Shown: positions 61,695 to 64,000 of the stretch, in pieces | Numbering within the stretch: the first letter of the stretch is position 1 | How the letters are laid out: each line of letters begins with the position of its first letter | Source: MPNP01 sp026709725 | GTDB lineage: Bacteria; Pseudomonadota; Alphaproteobacteria; Rhodobacterales; Rhodobacteraceae | NCBI GenBank assembly: GCA_965200805.1 | Contig: OZ241384.1 | Span: 868,001 to 932,000, forward strand | Direction of reading: 5' to 3' | DNA: 64,000 bases | Notes under the pieces: model-generated | What the model saw: the letters and a program-made list of their open reading frames with translations, nothing else | Database searches by the model: none | Told to the model about the DNA's origin: nothing | Translations under genes and position numbers: made by a program

Positions 61695-62674
61695 CAGTTT
61701 TCCCAAATTTCTATCGGATTGCACTCAAATGATGAAATTTTTTCGAGCTGCAGGTTGTAATTTACGTTAACTACACCATCCGGCAAATCTGACCTGATCA
61801 GACGGGGAAAGCCTTCGGACACACCATATGCACTTCTACCGTTCACGAGAAACTTCGGGGTCTCGTATACGCTCATTTCGATATACCCGTAGATTGCAAG
61901 TTTTCTCCAGTAATCTTCGATTGCGTCAGCATCGTTCAATTCGTCTCCAATCGCAGAAACCAGATCGTTAAGTGATTGCGATGAATCTCCGTTAAGAGCC
62001 TCTCTCAAACGATAGACACAAAGAAAAAGACGCTCAGAAACGGTCTCCAGTTGATCTTCAGATGAGACCCTTACGACACTTCGATCTCGACCGCTGAGCG
62101 ATTTTATCTCCACCGCTGTATCACCGAAAATGAAATCATGGTGAACACTATCCGGACCACACCATGCCTGTACCGCTTCAGCATCTGTCATGTGCTCTGC
62201 CTTCAAAAAGCGCAAAAAACTCAACTCGGCAAACAGACCCCGCACCTCCTCAGCAGAGAGGACACGAGATCTTTTGATTGCAAGAAAAGCCTTCCAACGC
62301 TTTATGTGATTCAAGGTGATGCCCAGTGCCGCTGTTGGACTAGCAACCCCCTTAAGGTTCTTGATCAGTGCCTGACAAAGTCCGTGAAAGAGGTCACGAT
62401 CTTCATACTTCTCGAGAATGAGAATTAAGCCTTGCCTGCCCGGCTCCGGCAGATGTCGCAGATCAATCTCTATTCCATTCACATTGGTTACATTCGCTGC
62501 GTTTTTTCGGAATTGCTCCGCATGCTCACCTTTTAACTGAACAATGAACAGACACTGTCCCTGGATATTTTTACCCCAGCAGAGAGCTACATCACCCGGA
62601 GACGTTACATAACGCACAGTATAATCACTGTCCGGCGTCTTCATTTCATCCCACGGTGCCTTGCTACTCGTCAT
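61694..62674 (-). CDS. DUF4420 PD-(D/E)XK motif protein
   Basis: This 326-residue nuclease-like protein has SAEEVRGLFAELSFLRFL (helix with the acidic E), then HDFIFGDTAVEIKSLSG, where D and E-x-K form the PD-(D/E)XK active site. The family (DUF4420) accompanies Z1 and AIPR genes in defence clusters. ATG 62674 overlaps the end of the Z1 gene by 11 bp with a GAGG site just before it; an upstream in-frame start at 62701 is less likely. Probably a DNA-cutting effector. Confidence 0.87.
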   Translation of the reverse strand: MTSSKAPWDEMKTPDSDYTVRYVTSPGDVALCWGKNIQGQCLFIVQLKGEHAEQFRKNAANVTNVNGIEIDLRHLPEPGRQGLILILEKYEDRDLFHGLCQALIKNLKGVASPTAALGITLNHIKRWKAFLAIKRSRVLSAEEVRGLFAELSFLRFLKAEHMTDAEAVQAWCGPDSVHHDFIFGDTAVEIKSLSGRDRSVVRVSSEDQLETVSERLFLCVYRLREALNGDSSQSLNDLVSAIGDELNDADAIEDYWRKLAIYGYIEMSVYETPKFLVNGRSAYGVSEGFPRLIRSDLPDGVVNVNYNLQLEKISSFECNPIEIWEN

Positions 62675-64000
62675 AGTCGTCCTCTTCATCAGGCGTATCA
62701 AATGATTTACCCTGCATGCGTTCGATCCAGACCCGGTTTACAACAACCTCAACATTGTCCTGATAATGACCCAGTGGGAAGCTAAGGCCGAAAGCAGGCA
62801 CCCTTACACCGGCATTCTTTTTCCCCAATTCAAGTGCATGAAGCATTAATAACGGCTTCCTCCGAACAGATCTGTAATGAAAGTCAGATGGCGCTTTGTC
62901 AGCATCAATTTCACGCGCCAGTGCTTCAGCTTTCTCTTTCTGTCGTTGGTTAAGCCCGAGCTTCTCATCACCACGGCTGGCAACGCGATCCTTACTTGTT
63001 CGCCAGGCATCGCCCTCAGGACTGGCACTGGCACGCCCCTGAGCTCCCAGCCTATAGTTTTCTTTGTCTTCACCGTTAGATGGAATGGATATCAGGAGGA
63101 CATCTCCATAATCGTAGTATTTTGAAAGTGACCGGAGATAGTTGAGGGCCGCGTCCTTTCGATCGGCAAAATCCCTGTGACAGCGGAATATGGTAAGAAA
63201 CTCCTCTATTTCTGAGATTTTTGCATTGCGTGCCAGCCAGCCTTTTTCAGTCTCCTCCAGATCGCCACAACCAAAATTTTTTCTCCAGTATCTAGCAATT
63301 TGTTCTTCATTCGCGGCGTTAATCTTTGGGTCAGATGGCAGGAGATAGCTCTCAACAATCCTACCGCTAAAGTTCTGTTTCACTTTTATCTTCTCACCAC
63401 CTCTCATCTTATTTGCGGCGGTGATGAGCAACTCGTCAGGGTGGGTCCTTACATAAAGACCGAATTGCTTCGGGCTTACATTGTTTTGCCGCATTGTCCT
63501 GATTTGCTGGCGCAACTCCTCCGATGCTTCAGCAATATGTCCGTACCAATTGATTGAGTCAGGATGCAAATGGACTCGGCAAAGATCCTGGTAATCGGGT
63601 CTGTATCCGAACCACCGCGCCATCTGCATGAGCGTGTCATACATACGGGTGTTACGATACATGTAACTCACAGTGAGTCCCTCAATTGTAAGGCCGCGAG
63701 ATAGGCTCAACCCGCCAATGACGATCGCGGTAAGGCTGTTGCCGTCACTTTCATACTTCCGGTAGTCCAGTGCTTCGTCAGATTTACTGTTCACAACAAA
63801 TATTCGAAGGTTGTCGAATACATCATTTAAGACGCCTTTGACCTCAATCCATGTTCTGCCGCAATTGTAATAATCCTCTTCAAAGCACGATTTTAGCGCG
63901 ATCATGATTTCATTCTTCTGTGATATCAACTCCGGCATCGCATAATTTGCTTTCACTGCCTGCCGAACTTTCTTTTCATAGAGACTCACAAAACTGCGCA
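62664..64000 (-). CDS. Z1-domain protein, C-terminal part (MZA-like), 5' end outside window
   Basis: The frame is open to the right edge (445 codons). It holds the C-terminal half of a Z1-domain protein: LTAIVIGGLSLSRGLTIEGL, SYMYRNTRMYDTLMQMARWF (helicase-like motif VI region), GYRPDYQDLCRVHL, then a long C-terminal extension ending GKSFDTPDEEDDYDE. A GTG at 63989 is in frame but the sequence before it is still open, so the true start lies outside. In known systems a MutL/GHKL-type ATPase gene precedes it; that gene should lie beyond the window. Confidence 0.9.
   Translation of the reverse strand, partial: RSFVSLYEKKVRQAVKANYAMPELISQKNEIMIALKSCFEEDYYNCGRTWIEVKGVLNDVFDNLRIFVVNSKSDEALDYRKYESDGNSLTAIVIGGLSLSRGLTIEGLTVSYMYRNTRMYDTLMQMARWFGYRPDYQDLCRVHLHPDSINWYGHIAEASEELRQQIRTMRQNNVSPKQFGLYVRTHPDELLITAANKMRGGEKIKVKQNFSGRIVESYLLPSDPKINAANEEQIARYWRKNFGCGDLEETEKGWLARNAKISEIEEFLTIFRCHRDFADRKDAALNYLRSLSKYYDYGDVLLISIPSNGEDKENYRLGAQGRASASPEGDAWRTSKDRVASRGDEKLGLNQRQKEKAEALAREIDADKAPSDFHYRSVRRKPLLMLHALELGKKNAGVRVPAFGLSFPLGHYQDNVEVVVNRVWIERMQGKSFDTPDEEDDYDE

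Noticed and set aside
1..64000. CRISPR arrays
   Set aside because: No evenly spaced identical short repeats were seen. The repeats found are dispersed single copies or inverted pairs.

Overview
The window reads as a chromosomal segment of an alphaproteobacterium of moderately high GC. The evidence is the housekeeping gene order. DUF721 is followed by a DsbA-like gene, then lpxK, a DUF4170 gene and pmbA/tldE. Next come a DUF2125 gene, a GST gene, holA, lptE, leuS and a DUF3576 lipoprotein, and ispE/ispB, phaAB, dapF, mtaB and ribA lie elsewhere. No 16S rRNA or other taxonomic anchor is present, so a finer placement would be a guess. The many decayed transposases and broken genes suggest relaxed selection or a host-associated or small-population lifestyle; that is inference.

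Layout. 1-1.9 kb: end of ispE, ispB and two small conserved genes (DUF2007, DUF465). 2.5-3.8 kb: an orphan AAA/STAND-like ATPase. 4.1-6.1 kb: phaA-phaB, making the PHB precursor. 6.4-14.3 kb: a LysR gene divergent from a tight eight-gene cluster (NMT1/TauA-type ABC importer, FAD oxidoreductase, CaiB-type CoA transferase, crotonase, ferredoxin, dCMP-deaminase-like enzyme), which looks like uptake plus CoA-dependent catabolism of an unknown substrate. 14.3-21.5 kb: an accessory zone with YafQ-like and DinJ-like toxin/antitoxin halves, an IS630 relic with its ends, a 0.7-kb element with ~44-bp terminal inverted repeats that encodes a membrane-anchored coiled-coil microprotein, an IS5 relic, an IS4-like relic and a truncated oligopeptide-type binding protein. 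21.5-26.1 kb: XRE-cupin regulator divergent from a malonyl-CoA-synthetase-like gene, then mtaB, dapF and tRNA-Lys. 26.6-31.3 kb: an SDR, more IS relics, and an MFS exporter divergent from a MocR-type regulator.

31.6-36 kb: a selenium module (NAD(P)/FAD oxidoreductase-SelD fusion and SelU/MnmH) interrupted by a VapBC pair. 36-40.2 kb: IS5 relic, two AT-rich small genes, dispersed repeats, a UPF0175-like/PIN-like pair and two tRNA-Arg genes. 40.5-52.5 kb: Fic protein, then the conserved cell-envelope and translation block listed above. 52.7-58.3 kb: a broken AAA_14/DUF4143 ATPase gene, IS1380 relic, Uma2 gene, yggS with a downstream partial duplication, an IS5 relic with intact-looking ends, and a HEPN-like pair whose first gene has a stop at codon 7. 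58.3-64 kb: ribA, then the 3' part of an MZA-like anti-phage operon (Z1, DUF4420 PD-(D/E)XK, AIPR), running off the right edge.

The most unusual points are the TIR-bounded microprotein element at 16.7-17.5 kb, several families of short dispersed repeats shared between accessory zones, and the partial MZA defence operon. No CRISPR array or rRNA was seen.
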